Assembly: GCA_002352705.1 (NCBI GenBank)
Contig: DEIW01000028.1
Location: 1-11,671, forward strand
DNA length: 11,671 nt
Reading direction: 5' to 3'
From: Bacteroidales bacterium UBA2764
Lineage (GTDB): Bacteria > Bacteroidota > Bacteroidia > Bacteroidales > Paludibacteraceae
The position numbers and the translations under genes are program-made. Each line of letters begins with the position of its first letter. The first letter of the stretch is position 1. Below, piece by piece: positions 1-8,551 of the stretch. The notes under the pieces were generated by a model. That model saw nothing but the letters and a program-made list of their open reading frames with translations. It did not search any database and was not told the origin of the DNA.

Positions 1-3000
1 TCGGAATACTCCAGTTGATAGTAGCCGAAGTCTTGGTCATGTTCGTTGCAGCAATACCGCTTATTTCCGTACATGTCTCGGCATCCAGGATAGCTACATC
101 GTCGATATAGAAGTAGCTTGCCGCCTCCGGTTTGGGAGCCTTGAAGGCTATGTATGCGCCGGCGGTGAAATCCTTGAGCGGGAGGGTGTACTCCTGCCAG
201 TAGTCATTGTTCGCATCGAGCGAATCCTGATCGATATTGCTCTGGTTACGAACCGCCCATACCCAATCGTATGTTACCGTATCAACGGCTACGAAGGTCT
301 CCGGATCATTCGGGTCAGTCATCGTACCTACTACCAGTTTACGCAAGTAGCCACTGTTAACAGCATACAAGAACGTCTTCTGGGTTGCGTTGAATGTCTT
401 GGAGAACTGGGCTGCACGACCGTAGAAGTGCAAGGACGTCTTCTCCTTATCAATATCCATAAGCGGCATTACGGCATACGCATCGTAGTTGGTTGCATTC
501 GTGTAGAACTGCAGCGCATAATTAGCGGTCGTATTTCCGTCATGGGCATAGATAACCGATGAGGTGTTCGGAATGGCTTTCGGGCAATAGCTTGCATAAG
601 AAGCAGAACCCTGTACAGCCAGACTCATGAACCAGCACTCCGGCACCTTGTTGGTCGTAGAACCGATCTTCATATCGGTGAGCTGGTCTGCGAAGCCCCA
701 TACTGCATTCTCCTGCGAGTAGAGGTCACAGTTGGTAGTGAACTCGATAGAAGCCTCGTTGCTCTCTACGCCGCCATCACAAAGTTTCTTCACTTTGAAG
801 ATATACGGAGTATTGGCAAGGAGCGTATCTACCGTGAAGCTACGCTCGGTAACGGTATCGCGGATGACTTGTGCATCGTTCTTGGAAGTAGAAACGAGCA
901 CTGCCCATTCGCCTTCGCCCAGTTGCCATGAGAACTTAGCGGCATGCGCACCCAGTGAATCCAAGGTAGGACGGTTCGGGGTATAGCATGTGCCGGCATT
1001 CTGGATGCTCAGCTGGTCGATGTAAATCTGGTTGGATTCGCCGTACTCGGAGAGGAAAGCGATATACTTGCCTTCACCTATACCCTTGAGCGGTACAGAT
1101 ATCTCGTTCCAGAACTTGTTGCCGGAAGCGTCTTCCGTATATTTAGCAGAGGAGGAGCTCAAAGCAGGGAGCTGCATGTCCGCCAACTCTACGAAGGTCT
1201 CAATGTTATTCGGGTCGGTTACATAACCTACCTTGATAGCACGCGGATAATTCACCGTAGCGTAGGTACCGGAGTAAGCCCCGGTAGCGTTACCGCCACA
1301 GCAGCGTGCCCAGAAATGCAATTCCTTATCGTCCAGATTACCCTTGACAAGCGGCATGATAGCGTAAGCGCCGTCGCTGTTGTTGGAAGAAGAAACGAAC
1401 GACTGGATAGAGAGGGCACCGTTACGGGCTTTCTCGTCTTTGCTGTACAGAGATGTCGTTCCGCTGTTGACCTGTACCTTCGGGATATAGGACGATGAGG
1501 TAGGATTATTCTTGTTACCTACCTTCCATCCGCTCGGGATAAGGTTACCCGTCTTGTCCGAACGATAGTTATCCTCGTCCTTGCCGAACGTCCATGCAGC
1601 CTCCGCCTGCTCAAACGCATATGCGGTTTGCAACATGTGTCCTGCCGACCAGTTGGATACGGTATCACCATAGTTGGCGCGGACATAGAAGTCATACTTC
1701 TTGTTCGGCTCCAGACCGGTAACCGTAAACGTATCCTTATCTGCAGGCACGATGGTCACATCTGCCAACGCACCACCCATTGCTACATAACCCACATCGA
1801 ACTTAGGCGCATCGAAGCGGTTGTTCCAGGTGAGGGTTACCGAGTTGGAGGTGTTGGCAACACCCTTGAGCGCATTGGGAGCATAAATGCCCGATGCTTT
1901 CTCTACATAGAGATTATCTATGTTCATGGTTTGGGAAGTAGCCTTACCATCAAACAGGAGGGCAATATACTTGCCATTGGTTCCCTTCAGTGGAACGGAA
2001 ATCTCCTCCCACCAGTCGTTGCCACGCGGGTCATCAGTAACAAGGAACGTATCTTTCTCTGCTGTCAGGACAGGTGCCAGTTCGAAGGCATCCAAGAGCT
2101 CGAACGTCTTGATATCCATCGGATTGGTTACCGTACCTACTTGGATAGTACGTACGTTGGTAGCCGTCTGATGACGTGCCGAAGGATCGCCCGTGACAAT
2201 ACCATCCGATACATTCTTGAACGGAATCATATCCTTGTTTTTCTCACCCAGACCGGAAGTCATCTGACGAGCCTGGAAACGTATTTGCAAGGAATCCAGA
2301 CTAACCTCTTTGTTGTCCGCATCCACCAGTACCGGCAATACTACGTATGTACTGTCGTACGATGTGCTGGAGGTAGCGAAATAGAGGGCTTTCGTCTTCG
2401 TTGAGCCGTCTCCATACGAGTAGTTGCTGGAAGTAGTGTTAGAACGTACATACGGATAAGCGGAGAATGTTGTACTCGTACCCTTACCGTGACCGGTAAG
2501 CCAACCAGCCTCCACCTTATAGGCTGCATCGCCAGCTGCTGTAAGCTCTGTCGGGTTCTCAAAGTCCGTGAAGTACGGATACTGAGCCGACTGGAGCGTC
2601 TTCAACGTCACCGGACCTACCCAGAAGCTGACCTGTCCGCCGCCGCAGTTGGCGCGTACGTAGAGGTCATATTCCGTAGCCGGTTTCAGATTGCCGATAA
2701 TAGCAAAAGTGGTATCCACGGTAGCAGCAGGAGTAGCATCTGTCGGTACTTCGTCGCCTTTCTCTACGGCTATCACATCCCATTGGGAAGCAACCGTATC
2801 CGTCCAGGTGAAGCCCAGCGCGTTCAGTTCGCGGGTAGCTGCCTCAGGAGCCTCCGGTTTCTTACATGCCGCATCCGGCTCAACAGACAGGTTGTCGATG
2901 TAGAAGCCGTAACGGGAATATGTAGAGGTATAAGAACAATTAGCCTTCAGCACGATATACTGACCACCGTTTGAGGCTTCTTCCAACTTACGCTGATAAG

Positions 3001-6000
3001 CTGTCCATACATTCTGTGCAGATGTTACTTTGGCAATAATAGAATCGCCCCATACCACAGTATTCAGTATAGAATCCAGATTCTCGGCATTCGTTGCCAC
3101 ACCGATCCACAGTGAATCCGTATAAGAGGTAGAGGAATGTTTGTAATCAAAAGCAAGGATAGCTTTCGACAAATCAGCCTCTAATCGCGGCAATACGGCA
3201 TAAGAAGTCAGCTTCGAGTTACCGGCGATAAACAAGCCGTTACCCGTTGAGCCGTTCTTCGCGGAGGAATAAACAGTAGGATAGAGGCTGTTAACGCCTT
3301 CCGTACCGTCACTACCGAACGAACCCCAGCACTCAGGCGGGTTCTTGGTCGATGCAGAAGAATAACTGTCGAAGTTCTCGCTGAACGGAATAGGACGTGC
3401 AGCCGGACACTCGGTGGTAAACTTGCGCCAGTTGGACCATGCGCTGTAGTTCTCGCCGTATTTAGCGCGAACCTGCATATAATAGGTCTTGAGCATGCCG
3501 AGCCCTGAGATACGTACAGAGTCAGCTGCTACCACTTGGGCGGATGCGGATTCCAGATTAGCCAGTTTGTCTGCATAGCGGAACTCATAGCTGTCGGCTC
3601 CTGCCATCTGCTCCCATTTGATGATAGCGGCATCTGCACCTACTGAGTCAGCCCATACCTTGCGCGGCTCCAGCCATGCAGGAATGGAATCGAAGTAGAT
3701 ATTATCCAACTCAATCTTGTTCGTGTTCTCGCCCGACTCGGAGATGAACATCACGAACTTGCCATAGTCGCCATTATAGTCTCCGAAATAGTCGTTGAAA
3801 CGAACGGTATATGCCTCATGGTCTTCCGCATCGGTCTCAAACTCGAACTTGACTACATCCAGCGGCACGAAGGTAGAGAGGTCACCCGGGCTGGAGATAA
3901 CACCTACCGTCACTTCGTTCAGCGTGTTAGACGCAGTGTTGTTCCAAGCATCGAAAGTTACCTGCAGGTACTGGATGCTGTCCACATCCAGCATACGCGA
4001 GATAGCATATGCGCCATCCGATGCTGCTGAACTATTGATGAGCTGAATATGTCCGTTGATGATATTGGCGGTACCGGAAGAAGTACGATTTCCGAAAATC
4101 CAGCAGCCGTTGTTGCTGGTAGAAGAGAAGTCTTCCACTTTCTTGCCTTCTCCGCCGAAGTTGTCGATATCCAACGCCGTACATACGGTCTTGAATCCAA
4201 CAGGCGCGGAAATCCACTCGCCGTAGTTCTCATTGCCGCATACGGCACGAACATAAACATAGTACTGCGTATTGGCTTCTATTGTATCATCCGCCAACTT
4301 GAACGGATTGGTATCCGCAATAGTGTCAATAACAATACTTGCGTCTTTTGCTTCTATATCCGCCGGTTTCAGGGTTCCCTTGGTAGCTACCACTACCTGC
4401 CACTTGTCTGCGGCAGCCTGGTTCCATTTGAAGGTTGCACCGTTGCTTTGGATGTTAGAAACTTTGATTTCGAATACTTTCTCGCATGCAACTATCGTAT
4501 CCACCACAATATCATCCAAGATGAAGTAACGATTGGAGGAAGCGGAAGTATGATAGATATCAGCCGGCTTGTAGAATGCGATATACTTGCCTGCGCCTGC
4601 ATACTTGCTGAAGTTGACAATCTGCTCCGTATATTTATTACCTGTGATATAAGCAGTAGCAATCGTATCAAAGGTAGCGATGTCATTCGGGTCAGTCATT
4701 GCGCCGATATACAAAGGCTCGTTGACAGCATTGACGTTATTCGACTTGACATAGAATGTCATTTGCAGCTTGTTGATCGGCAGTTCCAATAACGGCAAGG
4801 CTGCATATACGGAATCGGAGGTATAGTTATAACCCAGCATGAATGAGTTCGCTCCGCTTCTGGCAGACGTAGTGCTGTTGCCATAGATACACGGAACCAT
4901 ATAGATTGTTCCGCTACTGTTAGCCTCTACCTGTTTGGAGGTCCAGCAGTCAGGCAGCAAACCGGAAGTATAGGTACTCGCAGGCACTTTCACGCCCTCG
5001 AAGCCCTCTTTGTACGGGATAAGCTCAAATGCCGCGCACTCCGTCTTTACGGTCAGACGGTCGGAAGCCGAAGTCTTGGTGCCGGTAATGGTCGTAATCT
5101 GGTAGGTATAGATGGTATGCGGTTTGAGATTCTTGATAACCGCTTCATTGGTCTCTACCGTATCACGTATCATAAGCGAATCCACCTCCCAGTCTTCGGA
5201 GATAGCAACCGCCCATTTGGTCATACCGTTGGCGTCCCATTTGATGGTGACAACGCTGTCGGTGGCAGTAGCTGTAATATTGAGCGGCTTGATACAGTCG
5301 TCAAACTGGCTGATGGTTACATCCTCGATATAACCGTACATCGTCTTGGTCGATTGCTCGTCGGCTGCGGTGAATGCACGTACGGCGATATATTTGCCTT
5401 CGCCGGTATAGTTGAAGAAGTCCACTTCGCCTTTCTTCCAGTCGTTGTACTTGCCGTCTTCATATCTGCGGACAGGTACGAAGGTGGTGGTATCCGTCGG
5501 GTCAGTCATCACACCGACTTCATAAATAGCTTTTGGATAATCGGCACCACTCGTTCCATAAGCATAATAGAACGTAAACAGCTTGTCCTGCACCTTGTCC
5601 AGTTGCGGGAATACGACATACGGAGTGACATCATTACGCTTGTTGAGGTGCAAACCGTAATTGCCGCTGTGCGCATAGGATTCTGTAGATGTGGAAGTAT
5701 ATACATCCGCATAATGTCCGGCATGAACAACCAGACCGTCCGGCAGCAAGGTAGTGGTGCTTGTTCCTACGGTATAGTTCCATAACTGATAGGAGTCATA
5801 GGAGCCTTTCGTATTGAAATCCCATGTCTTGGGAAGCGATGTAGAAGCAAGGGTATTAGGAACCATGTATTTCTGAGAATAAGACCATGCGCTCTTCTTC
5901 TCGCCTTGTACCATTTGCACATAGAAATACAGCCATTTGCCCTCCATATTCTGGAATGCTAATTGTTTCTCCGCCTCTGCCGCCGGAATATTCTCTGCCT

Positions 6001-7519
6001 TGGCGATGATATTCTTCTCCAGCAGTTTGTCCGGAGTCTCGGTCTTGATATCCGACGCGATGACATTCCATGCGGTAGCATTAAACAGGTCGGGAGCCAC
6101 TACAGCCGAGGTCGGCGTAAAGTCCTTCACTGCGAAATTAACGGGTGTTACCGGCTCTTTCACGGAACCGATGGTCACCTCGTCAACCCAGTACTCGGTA
6201 ATCCAGTCCTTGGAATCCACTGCGAAAGCTATGTATTTGCCTTCTCCCTGGTACTTGTCAAACTTCACCTGGAATTGGTCAAATACCTGATAGTAACGGC
6301 TATAGCAGGTATCTACAGGAACAAAAGTAGAGTAATCAGCCGGATTGGTCATCACACCCACAATGATGTAACCGGAATAAACGTCATTACTGCTGTTGGT
6401 CCAAAGGTGCGGATAGATATATCCCGTACCCCAGAAAGACACATAGGTATCCTGAATACGGTCCACATCAATCTCCGGGGACGCCATATAGACATATTCG
6501 CCGGCAGGCACCGCTTTGGCGTTGATACCTGCGCCGAACTCCATAGCCGTGCCGCTGAAAGCATAGCTATGCCATGATGTTTTGGCACGGTAAGCACAGA
6601 GGAACGGGGTTCGGAGAGGAGTGACACCGTCACTGCCCTTCAGAGACGTTCCATAAGTCCAGTTCTCCACCTGGAGAAGGGTATCTGTAGCTTGGTTCTC
6701 TACATCGAAATGCTCTACAAACGGTACTTGAACCTTGTTGAGCGTTTTGATTTCTGCGCCTACCCATTGGCCTTCCAATGTAGGACAGTAAGCCTTGATG
6801 TAGATATAATACTTGGTATTGATATCCAGACCCTGCAGCGTGTAGCTGAAGTCATTGACGAACTCGTGGCGGATAACAGCTTCATCCGTCCAGTCCACTT
6901 CTTCAATAGAGCTGTACAGTTTCTTGGATACTACCACTTCGAAGGAGTCGGTATCCAGACTACCACCCCATTCGATGACAGCCTCCGTACCGGCAAGCGA
7001 TTTTGCGCGAATATCACGCGCATCCTCACATACGATGTCCGGACGTACGATGATGTCATCCAGCACAATACCGCGTCCGAAACGGTCTGTGCCCTCAAAG
7101 GCTATCTGATAAGTCTTTGAGTTGTAACCGTCCAGATAGATGGTATCGGCCTTCCATTTCGTAATTTTCTCCACATACTCGGCTATCTGCACCCATCTGC
7201 CTTCCGGCGAGGTACGATAGTAGACACGCAGTTGGTCCACATCGCCAAGGCGCTGGGCTTGTGCATGCGAGAAAATCAACATCGGTTGGGCCGTGAGAAC
7301 CGTCAGGTCCATCGCCGGCGTTATCAGACGCGATACAAACCCTTGGGTCTGCGTCGTCGTGTTACGCAAGGCGATACGGCCTTTACCTTCTGCCGCTCCG
7401 GCGGGATAAGCCAAACCCTCGGATTCGATCACCCAGTCCTGTTGTCCGAACAGGTACTCCGTGGTCCATCCTTCAGGTAACTTACCATCTTCGAAGTCGG
7501 CGTGCAGCACATAGAGATC
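1..7519 (-). repeat. Nine tandem J-FN3 protein repeat units
   Basis: Approximate residue ranges (J; FN3): unit 1, 24-184; 185-284. Unit 2, 286-475; 478-577. Unit 3, 578-761; 763-850. Unit 4, 851-1031; 1033-1135. Unit 5, 1136-1301; 1302-1393. Unit 6, 1394-1571; 1572-1666. Unit 7, 1667-1896; 1899-1988. Unit 8, 1989-2197; 2198-2286. Unit 9, 2287-2503; 2504 to the edge. Units are clearly homologous as protein but mostly diverged as DNA. One 17-base identity (tcattcgggtcagtcat) is seen between unit 4 (4683-4699) and unit 9 (306-322). Domain limits were judged by eye from the conserved end motifs and are uncertain by roughly ten residues. Confidence 0.85.
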
Positions 7520-7588
7520 CTCTTTGGCTGCAAACGACATTACGGTGAAGAACACCAGCAATAATGCCGACAGTAAAGTTTTCTTCAT
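1..7588 (-). CDS. Giant exported protein of alternating choice-of-anchor J and fibronectin III domains (3' end outside window)
   Basis: An open frame from the ATG at 7588-7586 runs without a stop to the window edge, giving 2529 visible residues; the C-terminus is missing. Residues 1-20 or 21 form a signal peptide (MKK, hydrophobic core, SFAA cleavage region), so the protein is exported. The rest is nine units of a J domain (MAM/cleaved-adhesin-like jelly-roll, about 160-230 residues) followed by an FN3 domain (about 85-100 residues). J domains begin near DFEDG-LP-GW-type motifs, carry GEGKYIAF-type strands and end in DDI/DNL/DEV-type motifs. FN3 domains show I-W cores and YVRA-C/Y-G F-strands. 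Such proteins in Bacteroidota are usually surface adhesins or structural stalks, often anchored or secreted by a C-terminal tail, which would lie beyond base 1. No catalytic domain is visible. The start is chosen because it is the first ATG before a clean signal peptide. It lies 61 bp downstream of the barrel gene. The exact role (adhesion, S-layer-like coat, matrix) is unknown. Confidence 0.93.
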   Translation of the reverse strand, partial: MKKTLLSALLLVFFTVMSFAAKEDLYVLHADFEDGKLPEGWTTEYLFGQQDWVIESEGLAYPAGAAEGKGRIALRNTTTQTQGFVSRLITPAMDLTVLTAQPMLIFSHAQAQRLGDVDQLRVYYRTSPEGRWVQIAEYVEKITKWKADTIYLDGYNSKTYQIAFEGTDRFGRGIVLDDIIVRPDIVCEDARDIRAKSLAGTEAVIEWGGSLDTDSFEVVVSKKLYSSIEEVDWTDEAVIRHEFVNDFSYTLQGLDINTKYYIYIKAYCPTLEGQWVGAEIKTLNKVQVPFVEHFDVENQATDTLLQVENWTYGTSLKGSDGVTPLRTPFLCAYRAKTSWHSYAFSGTAMEFGAGINAKAVPAGEYVYMASPEIDVDRIQDTYVSFWGTGYIYPHLWTNSSNDVYSGYIIVGVMTNPADYSTFVPVDTCYSRYYQVFDQFQVKFDKYQGEGKYIAFAVDSKDWITEYWVDEVTIGSVKEPVTPVNFAVKDFTPTSAVVAPDLFNATAWNVIASDIKTETPDKLLEKNIIAKAENIPAAEAEKQLAFQNMEGKWLYFYVQMVQGEKKSAWSYSQKYMVPNTLASTSLPKTWDFNTKGSYDSYQLWNYTVGTSTTTLLPDGLVVHAGHYADVYTSTSTESYAHSGNYGLHLNKRNDVTPYVVFPQLDKVQDKLFTFYYAYGTSGADYPKAIYEVGVMTDPTDTTTFVPVRRYEDGKYNDWKKGEVDFFNYTGEGKYIAVRAFTAADEQSTKTMYGYIEDVTISQFDDCIKPLNITATATDSVVTIKWDANGMTKWAVAISEDWEVDSLMIRDTVETNEAVIKNLKPHTIYTYQITTITGTKTSASDRLTVKTECAAFELIPYKEGFEGVKVPASTYTSGLLPDCWTSKQVEANSSGTIYMVPCIYGNSTTSARSGANSFMLGYNYTSDSVYAALPLLELPINKLQMTFYVKSNNVNAVNEPLYIGAMTDPNDIATFDTIATAYITGNKYTEQIVNFSKYAGAGKYIAFYKPADIYHTSASSNRYFILDDIVVDTIVACEKVFEIKVSNIQSNGATFKWNQAAADKWQVVVATKGTLKPADIEAKDASIVIDTIADTNPFKLADDTIEANTQYYVYVRAVCGNENYGEWISAPVGFKTVCTALDIDNFGGEGKKVEDFSSTSNNGCWIFGNRTSSGTANIINGHIQLINSSAASDGAYAISRMLDVDSIQYLQVTFDAWNNTASNTLNEVTVGVISSPGDLSTFVPLDVVKFEFETDAEDHEAYTVRFNDYFGDYNGDYGKFVMFISESGENTNKIELDNIYFDSIPAWLEPRKVWADSVGADAAIIKWEQMAGADSYEFRYADKLANLESASAQVVAADSVRISGLGMLKTYYMQVRAKYGENYSAWSNWRKFTTECPAARPIPFSENFDSYSSASTKNPPECWGSFGSDGTEGVNSLYPTVYSSAKNGSTGNGLFIAGNSKLTSYAVLPRLEADLSKAILAFDYKHSSTSYTDSLWIGVATNAENLDSILNTVVWGDSIIAKVTSAQNVWTAYQRKLEEASNGGQYIVLKANCSYTSTYSRYGFYIDNLSVEPDAACKKPEAPEAATRELNALGFTWTDTVASQWDVIAVEKGDEVPTDATPAATVDTTFAIIGNLKPATEYDLYVRANCGGGQVSFWVGPVTLKTLQSAQYPYFTDFENPTELTAAGDAAYKVEAGWLTGHGKGTSTTFSAYPYVRSNTTSSNYSYGDGSTKTKALYFATSSTSYDSTYVVLPVLVDADNKEVSLDSLQIRFQARQMTSGLGEKNKDMIPFKNVSDGIVTGDPSARHQTATNVRTIQVGTVTNPMDIKTFELLDAFELAPVLTAEKDTFLVTDDPRGNDWWEEISVPLKGTNGKYIALLFDGKATSQTMNIDNLYVEKASGIYAPNALKGVANTSNSVTLTWNNRFDAPKFDVGYVAMGGALADVTIVPADKDTFTVTGLEPNKKYDFYVRANYGDTVSNWSAGHMLQTAYAFEQAEAAWTFGKDEDNYRSDKTGNLIPSGWKVGNKNNPTSSSYIPKVQVNSGTTSLYSKDEKARNGALSIQSFVSSSNNSDGAYAIMPLVKGNLDDKELHFWARCCGGNATGAYSGTYATVNYPRAIKVGYVTDPNNIETFVELADMQLPALSSSSAKYTEDASGNKFWNEISVPLKGIGEGKYIAFLSEYGESNQIYIDQLSIQNAGTCYTPNRPTLDSLGAHAAKFSWQLGEGEWAVLVSTSKNDAQVIRDTVTERSFTVDTLLANTPYIFKVKKLCDGGVESNEASIEFTTNCDLYSQENAVWGFADQLTDMKIGSTTNKVPECWFMSLAVQGSASYASYCPKAIPNTSSVIYAHDGNTTANYALQFYTNATNYDAYAVMPLMDIDKEKTSLHFYGRAAQFSKTFNATQKTFLYAVNSGYLRKLVVGTMTDPNDPETFVAVDTVTYDWVWAVRNQSNIDQDSLDANNDYWQEYTLPLKDFTAGAYIAFKAPKPEAASYFYIDDVAILDAETCTEISGIAATNMTKTSATINWSIP

Positions 7589-7649
7589 ACCTTAAAAGTT
7601 TTAGTGAATAAATAATGTTTGTTGTGGGTTGATAATTGGTTTTCTATCA
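7589..7649 (-). other. Short gap upstream of the giant gene
   Basis: This 61-bp AT-rich stretch separates the barrel stop codon from the giant gene's ATG. On the minus strand it ends TTTTAAGGT-ATG. The AAGG is only one base from the ATG, too close to act as an ordinary Shine-Dalgarno site, and A/T-rich leaders are normal in Bacteroidota. I see no clear Bacteroidota promoter (TTTG near -33 with TAnnTTTG near -7) and no T-tract terminator. Read-through from the upstream operon is therefore plausible but unproven. Confidence 0.4.
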
Positions 7650-8549
7650 TTATTCCGTCATGCACATACATGACGTTTTGTTATGGGTCACATTAAAGAT
7701 GAAGGTCAGTTTCAGCCCCACTCTCAACCGCTGTGCGTCCCTGCTCAGGACGGGCGAGTCCAAGAGGCTGTTGAACCGTATGTCGCGGGTGTCGGTTTCG
7801 GAATAGACCACTAAGGGTGTCTCCGCCCGTTTCGAGCCATAGGAGACAATCGGGAAGTCATATCCTACAAATGCCCCTACGCGCATCTGCACGCCTGATA
7901 TGATAGGAATACGCGCGCCTACCTCCGCCTCCAGAGCCAGTTCATGCGAAGCAGACTTCACCGTGCTCGTCCCGCTGTATTCCGCCTCGGGCCAGTATTC
8001 ATACGCCTCGGCATTGCGGATAGGCTGGATAAAACGGCCGTACTCGCCCTCCGTGAACATCCGCGCGGTGGAAGACGCAGCATTCTTCAGCGGACCGGAA
8101 TGATAGGCGGCGCCAAGACCGACATACACCCATCTGCCGAAACGGTAACCGAACTGCACCGGCACTACCACACGCATCAGTTGCTGCTGCTCCCGATAGT
8201 CCGAATAGAGATAGCGGTAAGTGACCGCCTCGCCCGTGAAATCCGTACGCGGGAAAGCATCCTGATAGGCATCCAGACCGCAGTTTGTCACCAGATAATC
8301 CACGCCCACTCCGGCGTTGAAGAAGAAATGACCTTTATGCAACTCATAGAGCAGCGTAGCCTGGCCTCCGCCACCGGCTCTGGAGAACGCCTCTGTCCCT
8401 TTGCCGAATACAGGCGAAGCTTCCATACCCGCCAGCGAGACACCCAGCCAATGCGACACGCCGGCAGACCCGTAACGGGAAGCCCCTGCCGACGGCATCG
8501 CCGCCAGCAACAGCATCATCATCATCCATATGTATCTGCTCTTTCTCAT
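7650..8549 (-). CDS. Outer-membrane beta-barrel protein, 299 aa
   Basis: The frame encodes a signal peptide (residues 1-23: RKSRYI, a MMMMLLLAAM core, and an AGA cleavage site). The mature part is rich in alternating aromatic/glycine strands typical of small outer-membrane barrels: GHFFFNAGVGVDY, VVPVQFGYRFGRWVYVGLGAAY, HELALEAEVGARI, MRVGAFVGYDF and LRVGLKLTFIF. The last strand (residues 275-285) looks like a BamA-recognised beta-signal ending in an aromatic. A 14-residue polar tail with two cysteines follows, which is unusual for this class. The start ATG (8549-8547) overlaps the TGA of the adhesin gene by one base, so it is probably made together with that protein and could serve as its outer-membrane partner or anchor. 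Broadly it fits the OMP_b-brl/porin-like superfamily of Bacteroidota. A specific PorP/SprF assignment is not supported by eye. Confidence 0.85.
   Translation of the reverse strand: MRKSRYIWMMMMLLLAAMPSAGASRYGSAGVSHWLGVSLAGMEASPVFGKGTEAFSRAGGGGQATLLYELHKGHFFFNAGVGVDYLVTNCGLDAYQDAFPRTDFTGEAVTYRYLYSDYREQQQLMRVVVPVQFGYRFGRWVYVGLGAAYHSGPLKNAASSTARMFTEGEYGRFIQPIRNAEAYEYWPEAEYSGTSTVKSASHELALEAEVGARIPIISGVQMRVGAFVGYDFPIVSYGSKRAETPLVVYSETDTRDIRFNSLLDSPVLSRDAQRLRVGLKLTFIFNVTHNKTSCMCMTE
7656..7675. repeat. 7-bp perfect inverted repeat at the 3' end of the barrel gene
   Basis: The arms CGTCATG (7656-7662) and CATGACG (7669-7675) flank a 6-base loop, inside the last codons of the barrel gene. On the transcribed (minus) sense it is followed by GGAATAATG rather than a T-run, so it is not a standard intrinsic terminator. 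It could be an mRNA-stabilising or attenuating hairpin, or chance. Confidence 0.35.
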
Positions 8550-8551
8550 CA
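8547..8551 (-). promoter_or_regulatory. TGATG stop-start overlap: adhesin to barrel
   Basis: On the minus strand the adhesin's TGA (8551-8549) shares its last base with the barrel's ATG (8549-8547). One-base stop/start overlaps usually mean translational coupling, with terminating ribosomes reinitiating on the next gene. This is the best evidence that the two proteins are made in linked amounts. Confidence 0.8.

Noticed and set aside
1628..2404. A 258-codon plus-strand open frame (and a similar one at 4049-4792)
   Set aside because: Both are antisense to the giant J-FN3 gene and encode nothing recognisable; they follow from the codon bias of the real frame.
1..7519. Regularly spaced similar DNA segments as a CRISPR or DNA-level satellite array
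   Set aside because: The period is about 800-980 bp, within one reading frame, with conservation at protein rather than DNA level; these are domain repeats.
24..7588. Gingipain-like protease linked to the cleaved-adhesin type domains
   Set aside because: No catalytic His/Cys peptidase domain is visible in the 2529 residues; the J domains here stand alone with FN3 domains.
7656..7675. Inverted repeat as a Rho-independent terminator of the cassette
   Set aside because: There is no T-run after it in the transcribed sense, the stem is only 7 bp, and it sits inside the coding region.
7650..8549. Assignment of the barrel as PorP/SprF
   Set aside because: Genomic position would fit, but I could not see the characteristic PorP/SprF family sequence pattern; kept as a general beta-barrel.
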